A stretch of 64,000 nt of DNA from Ailanthus altissimus (GCA_946807835.1 OX327702.1:18910001-18974000); one strand, 5' to 3'. Shown: positions 35,833 through 48,606, counted from the first letter of the stretch. The notes: a model not told the origin generated them from the sequence alone. A program made the numbers and translations.

Positions 35833-38800
35833 AACATTTGTCCATTATTTTGTTGGGTATTCTTACTCACACTTCTTACAAATTAAGATCCTACATGTAT
35901 TTCACAGAAAAAAAATCTAGTCTATTAAAATTGCACTATTGAGTTTCTTGAGCTCTAAGAGACCTTCAAGGACCTTGTGGGCCTTACAGTCTTCGAACTC
36001 AATTGGAGAGGAGACTCAAGTCCAATGCTTAAGCCGAGCAAGTATTGAGCAAAGGCCTATCTTGTAATGTATATATAGTCAATTGCTACGTTAGCACCAC
36101 CACCCACCAACCAGCTGCTATCACTTACCAGCCTCAGATTTCTGCCACACAATAGAACCATACACAAAAATATGTCCTGGCATGAATGTAACATGGCTCC
36201 CATTTTATAATTTTCATCTTCTAAGCCAAGGTTCGAGAAAAATTAATAAGAGAAAGTGAAAAAGTTGAAGAAAAAGGATGATGAATATAGGGTATTAAAA
36301 AAAAAGGTTAGTCTTCTAGATTTTGAAAGGCATATATAGTAAAATTTTTGCTTTTTTATTTTAATAGTGGGTGCTTTCTGTTTGGAATTTATGCAAAAGG
36401 AGGGAGGTGGTTCACCACCAAATATTGAAGGTGAAATTAAAAAAAAAAATTGTTTGATAATGTAATTAATTCGGACATGGTAATATAATCCCCAAAATTT
36501 ATTCGGCATATAACCTCTTTTTAAGTATCATCTTGTGTGGCCGCTAACCCACTGTCCAGCTAATGAAAAGGCTTGCCCGAACAACTAACACTCTCATTTA
36601 ATATTGCCTAATTGGATAGCCATGAACAAATAGATTAGATTTTGGATGAGTTTAGGATAATGCGATTAATTAATAATCGTGCATGTGCTAATGTCAATGT
36701 TCCCATCACTTTCTTCCAACTCATCCATTTCAATCGAGTAGTTAACTACTATAAGAGCCAAATGTGTCTGTGTGTACATATGTATATGCATTATTTTAGT
36801 AAGGGAGACCGCCATCAAGACTTCTATCCTTTGACTAAAACACTTAACGCCCCACTACTTTTAAAATAATCATCTATACTCTTTTTCGTTAAGTTCAAAT
36901 ATTAATTTTTTTTTTTAAAAAAGAAACTAACTAATTTATCTCTAAAATAACCAAGACAATGCTAAAGAAAAACTTATTTATTTGTTAAAATGTTATAGTT
37001 ATGAAGTATTGAAATAATCTATTAAATTATTATAAAACCATCAATATGTTATTATTTTATAATGTAAAACTCCTTTTGAAGAAGTGACTATAAGTGTTCT
37101 CTAAAATTCTGCACCAAATTCAATTCTTTAAAAAATTTAATGTGATCCACAGTTTAAACAATTTGAGAATTCCTCACCTTATGTTCATAATTGAGCCCAA
37201 TTTTATAGACATTTTAACTTTGGACCATCATCAATAGAGGGCTTTGTTCAAGAATAAGAAGAAATCCTCAAAATTCATCTATATTCCTTGGCTTAGAAAA
37301 TTTTGGTATCAATAAGCATTTTTTGGCAACTAGCATTAGTCGAGCCGACTAGACAATGCTCCCAAGGCTTTATCTTCATTGAGGACTAATGACATTTGCT
37401 TCCCAAGATATTAGGATTTTAACTCTTGATCAGGTAAATTCCTACAATTATGGATTGTCAATCAACTCTATTTTCAAAATTTCAATAACCACAATCTTTA
37501 ACATAATTCAAAATTCAAACAAATTAAAAAGCAAAAGAAGGTACAAATTTGCTCTAATTTTAATAGGACTCTATAAAATACGTTTTTAAAAATTGAAGAA
37601 CCAAAAAGGGGGTTACATATTAGCCACTCTAAAAAAATACCATTTATTTCTAAGTTTTTTCTTTAGATTTTTTGTTTCAAAGAAAATTAACAACTTTTTC
37701 TAGCAACACCTATAACATCCTTGTACTCTTTTTAATTTCATTTTAGTCATTTTTATTTTCTTTTGGTCTTTGACTTAAACATTGAAAGTTCTTTGTAAAA
37801 ACAAATTTCAAACTTAGCTTAATGTTGATTATGGTTTGTAAGAAGCTTGTAGAGCTTAGTTATCTAAAAAGAATTCGAAGTAGTTAATCTAACTTAGTTT
37901 TGACTCAAGATCTTATAGTTATTATTCAAAATCTACAAATTTAACTTAGTGGCCCACGATAGCCCAAATTTAGGATTAACAATATGTAACATAATCTAAC
38001 TATTGAAAACCTATAAATCTTCTTGATGACAATCTCGCATCTGAAAAAAAAAAAGAAGATATATTTTTTAATTTATGAATGAAAGGAAAGTCAAATTCAT
38101 TTGTACTTGAAGTGAAGAAAATTAATTGCTTAGTTTTTAATCGAATGACGAAATGAACGAGTCATTTAAATATATAGATTTCCCAGAGTTAGATTATATA
38201 TGGCTACTTATAACCACTTTATCATATGCGTTTTACATTCTAAAATAATTATATAACAAGGATTTTACATTAATTTAAGAATAAATAAGTTTTTTTAATA
38301 TGACCTTTGTCATTTTAGGAGTAAATCAATTATTTTCATTCTAATTTAAAAAGTTAAAGTAGAACTTAAAAGAAGCGGGTGTGCATAACTATCTTAAAAA
38401 AATGTGATTCTTGATGACAATCTCCCTTTTAAAAACTTGCGATAAAAAGATAAAAATGAGAGTACATACCGTTAAAAAAAATTTAAATCAATCAATTAAT
38501 AAAAAAAAGTTTCATTTTGATATAATTATACATTTATTGCTCACGGCATCTTTTAACTTTTTAATCTACAATTTTAATTACATTATAACGTTAGCCTGAA
38601 AAATAATTAAGTAAGGTTAAATATCTTAAATTGTATTTTAAATTTTATTTAAAAAATATATCTCAAATAATCATTAGGGTAAAATGATAAAAATTTTAAA
38701 ATTATATATTAAATTATTTTACTAATTAATAATTATTTAATATATTATTTTTTATACAATTTAAAATATAATTTAAAATACCTAATATTATTCAAAATAA

Positions 38801-38960
38801 GTAAATCGTTTATATGCAACTTATAATATCACGTTATTTTGTAATCACTCAAGTACTTAGAAATATTTTGCCCGTTAGCCAACAAACCGTAGAAAGCAAA
38901 AAACAAATTTCTGAAATTTGAATTAATAAAAAAGACAATTAAACAAACTCTAAATTAACA
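35833..38960. other. AT-rich intergenic DNA, no gene recognised
   Basis: Short open stretches here do not resemble known proteins. Bases 36060-36130 hold 'tatatatagtc' followed by a CA-rich 'caccaccacccaccaaccagc' patch that could be a promoter and leader, but no ORF follows. No repeat pair was found. Confidence 0.45.
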
Positions 38961-38969
38961 TATTTTTAA

Positions 38970-40492
38970 GGGATAGGTACACTTTAATTCCTTTAATTTG
39001 ACTTAATTAATTGATCTAAAGATAGGATAAGGACAATATTATCCTAATAATTTGAGTGTAAATATAATTTTACCTCAATTAAAGATAAAATATCAAATTG
39101 TACTTTAATTTGTTAACTTTTGTAGTTAGTTTGATGGTAAAAGGAGAAAAAAGAATCTAATCATAAAATTAAATTAAATTTTGGATACGAGACACAATTT
39201 TACTTATACATTGTATTTGAATACGTGTCATAATATGATTAGTTAAAATAACACATACCATTGTATAATTAATTATATTTTTAAAAATAAATTAAATTAA
39301 ACAATAAATAATTAAAAAGTATCTGCAACTATCGCCGGAGATCAATGAAAAATGATGATCGACTGGGATTTTTCAACGAGTCTCCAACAACAAAAAAGAT
39401 CACATTTTACATCATTAGACTAATTTTTTTTTAATCTATACAATGGTGGTTTCATTTTTAGTAGAAAAAAATCAGAAGACGGCCAAATGTGGTGGTAAAG
39501 TGCGGCGGCTCACCACCACATTTGGCTATTTTCTTGTAATTTTTTTTTTGCCTAAAATGATCTCACCATTATGTAGATTAAAAAAAATAAAGTTTAGTAG
39601 TATAAAATTTAATTATTTATATTGCCGAAATATAACCAAAAAATGGCAATAGGTCAGTCGCCGTTTTCAACAATAATGATGGGTCTGTATTTAATTATTT
39701 TTATTTTAAAAATATAAACTAATTGCAAGATGGCACATAATTTGTAACTAATCAATATTTAACATGTGTAATTAAATTCATATATTTTATTAAAGTTAAA
39801 TTAAATATAAAAATAAAAAAATAAAAAATGGGGCAATCGGCTACTAGTTTGACCAATGATCGCTATTGCACCATCGAGTGATAGGGCATTGATGATCGGT
39901 GATAGATTGATTGAACACTAATATCATCAAACTTAAAAATTTCATGTTCTAGATAATGACAAAAAAAATTTCATCAACAAAGCACTAAAAATGTGTTAAA
40001 AATAAAGAGAAAAGTGACGACCACTGTAAAGGCATCGTCACACAATAATGATTGGAGGTGCACTACCACCAGCATTGAAACTGTTGGTCAGTGATCTATT
40101 CGGTGGTGGTGACTATGCACTTTTATTAGCTACTATTTTAGGGCTTTGTTATGATGTCCGTTACTTTTTAAAATTATTTTTGCCAATTTTGATGATTTAT
40201 TGATAAAAAAATTTGTTATTGTGTAAATTATGCAATTTTAAGTATGATAATATTAAAATTGAGTCAATTCATCGCCGATGATTGCCCCGCCATCCGACAA
40301 AGGCAACGGTTATTAGTGACAATGTGACTTTTTTTTTCATGCACTGTATATGCAGTTAGAAAAAAAAAGGCACTTGTTCCATTTAAATTAATAAAAAAAA
40401 ATTAATGTATTAAAGTAAAATTGAATATTTTTAATTTAAATGATAAAATTATTAATTAGACTAAAATTGAAAGATTAAAGTGTCTCTATCCC
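38970..40492. mobile_element. Non-autonomous Mutator-like (MULE) element, 1.52 kb
   Basis: Inverted ends GGGATAGGTACACTTTAAT (38970) and, on the other strand, GGGATAGAGACACTTTAAT (from 40492) begin arms that match with gaps for 100-150 bp; each arm also holds a 'tactttaat' block. The flanking 9-mers TATTTTTAA (38961-38969) and TATTTTAAA (40493-40501) differ at one base. Long inverted ends plus a 9 bp target duplication are the Mutator signature. The interior (39330-40330) is richer in GC than its surroundings, with patches such as 'cgccggagatcaatgaaaa' and 'gattgccccgccatccgac', and has no transposase. Confidence 0.85.
39482..39526. repeat. 15-bp perfect inverted repeat inside the MULE
   Basis: GCCAAATGTGGTGGT (39482-39496) pairs with ACCACCACATTTGGC (39512-39526) around a GC-rich 15 nt loop. 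RNA from either strand would fold here. Confidence 0.9.
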
Positions 40493-40501
40493 TATTTTAA
40501 A

Positions 40502-41986
40502 AGTATTTCAATTATCAAAAGTTATTTACTAATTAAAAATACTTGTCAAACACTGATTGACCAATCTCTCATACAAGAATTTCTCGACGTAATGCTCGAA
40601 TTTAGTTACCTTTATATAATAAGATTTACGTGATTGGATCAATACTTGTCTATTACAATTAATCCTTTGAATTGAATGCATCTCACGCAAAGTCGTCACA
40701 TGAATAGTGGTTGCATGTGCGTACATAGCAAATATTATGCAATTTAGCCAACCCCTCCTTTTTCGTCTTTAATTAGCAACTTGCATAGAATGCAAGTGAG
40801 AACAACACAAAATAGTAAAACTAGGTTTTGCTTCGTGACATCACATGTAACATGTTAGATATGATATAAAGGAAAATCGTCACTTTAGCTCTTATTTTTA
40901 TTTTGATTTATTTAATTAATTTTTAAATTTTTTTTTAAATAGTTAATTAATTTTTCTTAGAGAGGTACTTGATTACATTTCAAAGGAAAAAATAATAACA
41001 AAAAACAAAAAAAATTGACTATTTCAAAAATTAGGTATAAAAGATTAAAAAATCATTACAAATCTCTTTTTTTATTTTATTTCAAATTTTGAATTATTAT
41101 ATAATATTTTTTAACTTTCCATATGTAAAAATAGAAACAAATAAACTAGAAATGACATCTATTATGTCAAACCCCTCTCCTTTTGGTTCTAATATAACAT
41201 TAAAAAAATATAATAAATGCTATCCAAGGTATAGCCTAATAATAATCACACTTTTGGTTAAATGTTAAGATCTCGAATTTAAATTTTCTTATTTTATTAT
41301 TTTTTCAAAAAAAAAAAAACAATTGACAAATGCAGACACGTTAATGAGAGAAGTAATTGAATTCTAAAAATTAATTACACATTAATTATTAAAAAAGAAA
41401 TTTATTGTGTGAAATTTTCTCTTATTAGGCCATGATGCACTTTGTCATGAAATGTTACAACATTCATGGATGGAGATCTAACCACTTCATCTTTTGCATA
41501 ACTTTATTTTGAAGTGTGACTAAATTGATGGATGGAGATATAACCATGTTATCTTTTGCATCATATACCAACTCATCATTATTTGTCACATGACAAATGG
41601 AGCATTAGACACCACGTCATATGCCAACTCATTTTTATATGCCATATGATAATGACACATAAGATGCATATAAGTGACCATATATGACCATTGTATATAT
41701 TATATCACTAAAAATTTAATATTATTTCTATCATAATTTGTGAAAACCCAAAATTATGATAAAAATTTACTATCACATATTAATGAGTAAATTAAAGCCT
41801 GCTTTTGTAATATAATTAATCTACCATCGAAGGTCAAAACTTCTCAGTCAAAAATGCAAATTAAGCTAAAAGAAATCGTAAGATAGTTTATGTTTCAAAA
41901 AAAAAAAAAAAGAAAGCAAGCAAAATGTTTCTTATTTATTTAAAAACTTTTTGAGATAGTATTATATAAATGTATTGTACTGTATT
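40502..41986. other. AT-rich intergenic DNA
   Basis: Two degenerate copies of a roughly 67 bp unit ('gatggagat.taaccac' ... 'atcttttgcat') lie at about 41466-41530 and 41533-41570. A decayed tRNA-like stretch near 41225-41325 is discussed under rejected items. No gene is supported. Confidence 0.45.
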
Positions 41987-42274
41987 CTTCAAATTTTTAA
42001 AATTTTAAATAAAAAAAATCATTTTTTGATTCTTAATTTTACGAATATATATCAATTTAGTCCTTATATTTTACACATATACCATGTTAATTCATATAGC
42101 GACATTTTTGGTAATTTTTTATTATCATTTTCGTTCATAAGCAACTACCATTTTTGTTCTTATAAAGATTAATATGATATATATTAAAAAAGTGAGGACT
42201 AAGTTAATATATATCTATAAAATCAAGGACCAAAATGACACTTTTTTTTTTAAATAAATTCCCAAATCTTTGAT
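41987..42274. mobile_element. MITE with long inverted arms
   Basis: The left arm 'gattcttaattttacgaat...atcaatttagtccttat' (42028-42070) is the complement of the right arm 'gaggactaagttaatatatatctataaaatcaagg' (42193-42228). Weaker pairing extends outward to about 41987 and 42274. With arms of 70-110 bp and little spacer, it is a foldback or MITE. I could not fix a target duplication. Confidence 0.65.
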
Positions 42275-42773
42275 ATATAAAATTTTATTTTACTTCTTAA
42301 ATTTTTTACAAAACAAGTTTATCAATTTTGGGAACACATTACATTAAGATCTTTAGTTAATTAGTTAAAACTTGTTTTATACTTAAATTTAATTGCGAGG
42401 TATGCTAACCAAAATGAGAAAACTTAGCTAACTAACTGAAAAGTCATACATTTCCATTTGTAATAGTGTTTGAAAACCTTAAAATCACACGTATTCTTTT
42501 CCATATAAATATGAAAGATACAAAAAAGTGTTATGTGACTGGATTCGAATTTGCTAATAGATAAAAAAATTATTATTACTTATTTTAATTTTTTTCCTGT
42601 CATTTCTTTCAATTAACCACTCCTAAAATTAGTTACTTTTTAAAATGAATTTGCAATGACATATATTTCTGTCTCGTTCATACTAAATTTTCTGAAAATT
42701 GATTATTTAGGATATTTTTAATGTATTTTACTATTCTTTACTAAACTATTATTACTTGCGTATAATTTTATTG

Positions 42774-42970
42774 GGTAATATTATGAATACAAAATTAGAT
42801 ACAAAATTTATATTTTAAATAATGTGTCACTAATCAATGATTATCAGTAGTTATCAATTTTTTATTTTTTATTATTATAATAATTATATAATACTAATTA
42901 ACACATCAAATGTCACATTACTTGAGATACAAAATTTATATTTTAACTGTATATATATAACATTACTTTA
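42774..42970. mobile_element. MITE, about 197 bp
   Basis: The left end GGGTAATATTATGAATACAA and the right end (other strand) AAAGTAATGTTATATATATAC start arms of about 60 bp that share 'ataaattttgtat' and 'taatgtg.cac'-like words. The centre is AT-rich. Edges are approximate. Confidence 0.6.
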
Positions 42971-43725
42971 ATTGTATTATTTCTAATTGAAAGATATATA
43001 TGACAAGAAAATAATAAAATGATCATTTTGTAGAGTTGTTGCCTCAAAACTTGAAAGCAAGAAAATATGGACGAGGGCAAGCAGAGAAACAAAAGAGGGC
43101 AAATTGATAATTAATTAGTCTGGTAATCAGTGCTGGTTGCCAAGTTGGGACAGTATAAGTAATGACAGATGATGTGATGATGTAAAGGTGGAAATATCCG
43201 TAAAAGAGGGGCAGTTAGCAACTGGCTTTGGCTGCCATCCGTTTAAATTTTTGTTGCATTAATGAAACAGACAAACAGACAGAGACGGTGGCTTTGCTTT
43301 CTTGCAAACCAAACAACAACAACAACAACAACAGAACCTAATCCCACCACCACTTTCTCTCTTGTGGTGCCAAACTCGTCCTAGGCAACTCCTCTCCCTT
43401 TTCTTCTCTTGAAACTTTTTCCCTTTATCGATCTCGCACACATTTTTCTCACTCAAAAAGTGAACAAAAATTCATCACTAATTCATCAGCCTTTTGATTT
43501 AAAGGAACAAAATTAATCACATAGGCAGTCAAATGAATATTTGCTTTAGCATTTATATGATATGGAAAAGAAAAAAGAATTAAAGGAATGAACAATTATG
43601 AAAATACATTGGAGAAAATAAAAATAATTATTAATTTTCACATGCTTGTGCGGCGCCTCTTTGTAACAGAATTTCAGGGAAAATAAATAAATAATAATAA
43701 TTAAAAGATAAGATGTTGTTGCATT
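42971..43725. other. Downstream flank of the zinc-finger gene, leader-like patch
   Basis: Bases 43500-43725 should include the zinc-finger gene's 3' UTR (minus strand). Bases 43060-43460 are less AT-rich, include a (CAA)7 tract at about 43315-43333 and a pyrimidine-rich stretch, and look like a plant 5' leader on the plus strand, but no coding exon follows. The minus-strand open stretch over it is a poly-Cys artefact of the CAA tract. Confidence 0.4.
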
Positions 43726-44637
43726 TTAGTAATGGCAATCAAACAAAGAAGATGCTGAGAAAACTATAACTTGTTCTTTGGAAGCAAAGGTGAATACAGA
43801 TTCGCGGTGGTCGTCTTCTGGGGCAGGAAGATTAAGATCTAATTCTAAAATATTTCTCGGTTTCTTAGCTTCTTGTGATTGACCAAACTTACTCAAAACT
43901 GCCGTTGCTGTTGTTGTTTTCGTCGTCGTGGCTGTGCCCGTAAAAGCTCTATGCCTTCTCATATGTCCGCCTAAGGCTTGACCTGACGAGAACTCAGCAC
44001 CACAAATCGAACACTCATGGACCTTATTACCCTTGTTGCTTGCACATAAATTATTAGCCGTATTTGCGATTTTCAAAGAAAGGGTTGTGCTCATGTAGCT
44101 GAAATGATCATTTTCTTCTTCCATTAACATTAACGCTTTCCTTTCTTCATTAACTAGCTTAGGTTTCTTGTGACTCGCTCTGTGTCCACCTAGGGCTTGA
44201 AATGAAGGAAAGCATCGGTTACAGGTCTTGCACTGATAAACGTATAAGCCCGTGGCAGCAGCAGCCTTGCTAGCCGTTGTTGCACTATAATAATAATTAT
44301 TATTACTATTATTTGCGGTGGCCGGTTGATGATTATCAGCTGACGATAATTTCTTATCGGTATGGCCTCGAGCTAAAAGTATCAAACAATTAGCCATATC
44401 TTCTTCTTCTTCGGTGCTCGTTGTGAGTTCAACTGAGGTTGTAGGAGAGGCAGCCATAGCGCAATCAAGCCCAGAAATATTATCACTGAATCTTTCACCT
44501 TCACTAGAACAGCTATAAACCATCGCCAACGCCAGCGGAGACAACGGCCTTTGTCGCTTGGTCCGCTTCCCTTTCATTACCTGCATATGATCTTTACACC
44601 CCATAACTTCATCTTGAGCTAATAATTCCGCCATCAT
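43726..44637 (-). CDS. ZAT-type C2H2 zinc-finger transcription repressor, 303 residues
   Basis: This is an intronless gene of the plant C1-2i class, which binds DNA in the nucleus and represses stress and development genes. Basic nuclear signal KGKRTKRQR at 22-30. L-box-like EEEEDMANCLILLARG at 76-91. Finger 1 has C136, C139, H152, H156 with QALGGH at 147-152. Finger 2 has C209, C212, H225, H229 with QALGGH at 220-225. The EAR repression motif LELDLNLP is at 264-271. Poly-Asn/Tyr/Ala runs lie at 109-128 and Thr-rich runs at 233-246. The set and order match the family, and KRTKRQR plus DMANCLILLA points to the ZAT5-like subgroup. The first ATG is at 44637; the open frame extends two codons upstream only through a TTG. 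A second ATG follows at once. All key residues are intact, so it looks functional. Confidence 0.95.
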   Translation of the reverse strand: MMAELLAQDEVMGCKDHMQVMKGKRTKRQRPLSPLALAMVYSCSSEGERFSDNISGLDCAMAASPTTSVELTTSTEEEEDMANCLILLARGHTDKKLSSADNHQPATANNSNNNYYYSATTASKAAAATGLYVYQCKTCNRCFPSFQALGGHRASHKKPKLVNEERKALMLMEEENDHFSYMSTTLSLKIANTANNLCASNKGNKVHECSICGAEFSSGQALGGHMRRHRAFTGTATTTKTTTATAVLSKFGQSQEAKKPRNILELDLNLPAPEDDHRESVFTFASKEQVIVFSASSLFDCHY

Positions 44638-44717
44638 CTTCAAATATTCTCACAGATAAATAATTTAAGGAGAGAACGAGAAAGAGACTGTGGAATGAAA
44701 GCAAGGGAAATTAGGGG

Positions 44718-44728
44718 TTTATATATAT
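44718..44728 (-). promoter_or_regulatory. Probable TATA box of the zinc-finger gene
   Basis: On the minus strand ATATATATAAAC lies about 85 bp before the ATG, followed by a pyrimidine-rich leader (TCTCTTTCTCGTTCTCTCC, 44687-44669). A (GA)n tract at 44751-44772 reads as (CT)n upstream of it, a common plant core-promoter feature. Confidence 0.5.
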
Positions 44729-44772
44729 GTGCGCGAGCGCGAATATATATAGAGGGAGAGAGAGAGAGAGAG

Positions 44773-47700
44773 TGAATGAAATAAAAATAATCAAACACGA
44801 AAAAAGAGAGTCAATATTCAAAATCCGTGTAGATCTTGAGTAGTAGCAACGGTGAAATATTGCTTTGCCAGTCTTGCGTTTCCAACAATGGAAGCTAGAT
44901 TATGTATATATAGGCAGAAGATACAGCGTGTATAATAATGTGTGAGAGAAAGAAAGAAAGAAAGGTAGGGGGTGGGGGCAAGGTGAAGATGCAATGTAAG
45001 TAAGAGGAGGCGAGGAAACGAGTGAGATTCGGTTGGCTTTGAAGCAAACCCATTACTTTTTTGCCAACGATTCCTTTATGGAGGAGGATTGGTTTGCAAG
45101 CCTGGAACCACATAATTTGTGCCTCTCCCCCTCCTTTTTCTCCCCTTTATTTGCTTATGTTTCTGTTAATCTTATTATTTATTTTGTATATTTGCTTGTT
45201 ACACTACTGGTTAACAGCTATAATATACATACGCCGTTAAGAAAATAGCCCCTATATTAGTGGAAAATATGATATGTGAATGTGAGTGGTAAAGCTTGTG
45301 ACTTTGTGATTGTCCGTTTTAGTGTAATAATTTATTATTAAATAATGGTTGTATTAAGTAGCATAATCAATCAAGCAGTTCATGTGCAGTTGACCCACCC
45401 GCTTCACATTGTACTTGGATGCCTTACTTCACGGGCAAAAACCCTAAAATCACGCCGGCTATGTGATCCAATTTTTTGATTAATATTCTAAGCTTTAATT
45501 ACTCAATCATTATTAGGTTTGGTAAAGGCAAGAAATGCTGACACCTTTGCCATGGAACTTAAACTCTGCGGCTGTACGAGTATTCCATGATTAAGAAAGA
45601 CATGAAGTCAACTATTCTATGGGGTTTTTGATCATATATATTTCAGCAAGTACGCGATGCATGTATCCATTTTTTAGACCATAGAATTTATAATATGTTA
45701 GTAATGTTACAAATGTGAATTGGCATGCTTCATTGTCTGACGAACTAAATAATTGACTTTATTTAACAATGTAATTAACATTTTAATTAGACGCCCTAAG
45801 ACGATGTGCATGAACATATTGTATAAAATAAAATTCAAATTAAAACTAGAAGACGGTGGTCATAGAGTTTTAGGACGTAACATCGAACAAACTAATTATT
45901 TCTCCTTCTCCATAGTGCTAAATTGTTGAGAGCAAATTAAATAAGTATTTCACGAGGGATTAGCAATGCAACCTGAGCGTGGCCCCTATGTTCGTAAATT
46001 TTTAGTATCAAGAAAACTTGCTTCAAAATTTCTAATTATAATTTTGTTTACAATGTTTTTTTTTCTGTCTCAATGTAGAATTCTAATCCAAGACCTCTTG
46101 GTGCATTTACAATGTTTATTCCTTGACTTCTTAGGCTGTGGTATTTGTTGAAGGAGAAAAGAAAATTCTTTTTTACTGTCACTGTTCACTTTATGCAGTT
46201 TCAATCTTTCACTTCTACACTATTGACTAGATTAATAAAAGATCAGAGAAAGTATAAAGAATATATAGAGCACATAAACATATTTTCTTCATTAACATTT
46301 TATTTTAATTTGTTGGGCCTATTTTTTAACGACCCAATCAACCCACACAGTCTAAAGTTTTTAAGGAAGGGCAATAATGAATCATACTCACCTATTCGGA
46401 TTTCTAAACCATGCTTAATAAGTAACCTAAACCCGTTAACCTATAAATTATACAAACAAACTATGGATATTAAGAGAGAGTGAAAATGGGTCAAATTATA
46501 AATTATATCAATTTTTATTAATTATTTATTATTTAGTATAAAAAAAAAATTTCGCAAGTGAATAAATTTCACTTAATTTTTTTCATTTAATTGATAAAAT
46601 ATTGAAATGAACTTGAACTGTTTTTAATTTGAGTTTAATCAAACACAACAAATCACATAGACAAACTTAAGAAAGGATTGAGATTCTTTTCCTATAAAAA
46701 GACTTCATAATTCATTCATGAGAATTGAATATAATTATTATTCAATATTCATTATTCACTTGATATTCTCCTCACTCATTCATTGATATCAATGGAGAAG
46801 ATACCCATAAATAATCCAATTTATTTATGTATACACTCTTCTACATATAAGTACTCATCTTTTTAAAAAGACTTAATTTTAATATTAGAATGTGTTTTTT
46901 AAAAGATGAGTGCTTTAATCAATCAAAAGAGTTATACAGAGACAAGAAAATAATTAATTTTCAAAGTTCAAGAAACTTTATAATTAAAATTCTTAGAATT
47001 TGTTGTGGATAATTTATAAATCAATTAAGATCACTGTAGTCTAAAAGATATAATTTGTATAATGCTTTGAAGTAATTAAAAAAGTTAAAGATTCAAATTC
47101 ATTCACACCGAATTAATAAATTTGATATATATTTTATCATTATGCATATATATATATATTTATTTAAAAAAAGTTAGAAGGAAAAAGTTTGAAGATTAAT
47201 ATAAATTTATATAATAGTATTATTACCTGTACAAAATAAATATATAAATTTATTCGTATTATTTAATGTGATATAATAAAGTTGGAAAAAATGAATATAT
47301 ATATATATAAAAAAATAGATATCATATAGTAATAATTTAATCAATTCTATCATGACACATTAAATAATATAAGTAAATTTATATAATGCACAGAGCTTCC
47401 ACGTTATTGAGGGTAAAAAGAACACGACACTCTACAGCTAAAATAAATAAAGAAAATAAAATCATGGGCGGTGGCCTCAGAGTGAGGGTTTGCTGTTTGC
47501 TGATCATTTTAGGTTTTCTTTCCTTTTTTTAAGTGGTGTTATAGGATAATAACATCTGGATACCATGTTTTTACCTTTTCTTCAAGTAAGGATGTAGTTT
47601 TTGGGTTTGTTTCAAATAGATATTTAATTCTTATTCAAATTACTGAAATAATCTTTACTGTAAGTTTTCTTTTCTTTTTTTTAAAAAAAGAATTAAATGT

Positions 47701-48601
47701 TATAAATTTACGAAACATTAAAATTTTATACGATAGAAATAAGTACTTTGATGATTTCAGTAAAGGTTAGGAACCTATTCAAAATATACAAATAAACTAA
47801 ATCATTATTTAAAAATTTAAGATCTTAGGGACCTAGACGTTATTATTCCGTAGTGTTATGCATACCAAGGAAGATTCTTGGCGTAAACAATTATTGGGAA
47901 GAGGATTGTGTGGGGCACGTAAGGGCAAACCGCCAGCATCAGCATAGTTAGTGACTCAAAGTAAAGCATCAGACTCATCCTCAAATTTATTATTATTATT
48001 TGGATTTGTTGGTGAGTACTTAATGTGGTTTTCTTATTTGGATTGTTTCCTTTTTGTTCTATTCGCGTTTTCTCATCTCCTACTACTTCTCCACTATTCT
48101 TATCGTCAAATGTCAACTTTTGTATCACCAATACTTTAATAGAAATTATATATATATATATGGTTGAGTTTGACAAGATAATATATATAACAATTATCAA
48201 TAGTTTTTGAAATTTTTTTAGAAATGATCAAAATTTTAGGGTTAATTTCTATTTTAGCTATATATAAACTCTCTAATTATTCTAGTTAAAAATTCAAAAA
48301 ATAGATAAAATTATTCTTGTCTATAAAACATAAAAGAAACATTAAAAGCAAAACTCCTAAATATAAAAGAAATTGTCACTCTCAACTATACACTCTAAAG
48401 AAACCAAAGTTACAATCTAAATTATTAGTGTGATATTTTGCACTTGTAAATGGAGAATATAAAGCAAAGGTAATATTATTTCTATTATTATTATTCAAAA
48501 TATATTAATTATTTTATATATTTTTGTAAATTAAACCTCGTTAAATTATTATATATGAGATGAATTTTCTCTTTGTTTAATTATCAATTGTATAAGCATA
48601 A
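44773..48601. other. Upstream region of the zinc-finger gene and AT-rich intergenic DNA
   Basis: The first 500 bp are presumably the distal promoter of the zinc-finger gene. They hold (GAAA)n near 44946-44965 and a second TATA-like 'tatgtatatatagg' at 44904. Beyond 45300 I see AT-rich DNA with short open stretches (for example 45966-46151 and 46145-46483) that resemble nothing known. Bases 47860-47950 are more GC-balanced but unassigned. No retroelement edges were found here. Confidence 0.45.
47243..47385. repeat. Inverted repeat, arms of about 40 bp
   Basis: 'aaatttattcgtattatttaatgtgatata' (47247-47276) is complementary, with a few mismatches, to 'tatcatgacacattaaataatataagtaaattt' (47348-47380). 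The spacer is an AT dinucleotide tract. It may be a small MITE core; edges are not defined. Confidence 0.5.
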
Positions 48602-48606
48602 AAATG

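Noticed and set aside
41225..41325. A tRNA-derived SINE: 'tagcctaataataatc' resembles box A and 'gatctcgaatttaaatt' box B, followed by an A run
   Set aside because: Box B has lost its GGTTCGA core, no target duplication was found, and the match is weak in AT-rich DNA.
43259..43456. A cysteine-rich small peptide gene
   Set aside because: The Cys run is the complement of a CAA microsatellite. There is no signal peptide and no conserved spacing.
44638..44643. Two extra N-terminal residues on the zinc-finger protein
   Set aside because: They rely on a TTG start. The first ATG is at 44637.
47856..48200. A 114-codon minus-strand open stretch as a gene
   Set aside because: It has no family resemblance and includes AT-rich low-complexity sequence. 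The GC-balanced part at 47860-47950 was also weighed as a microRNA precursor, but no long hairpin or known mature sequence was seen.
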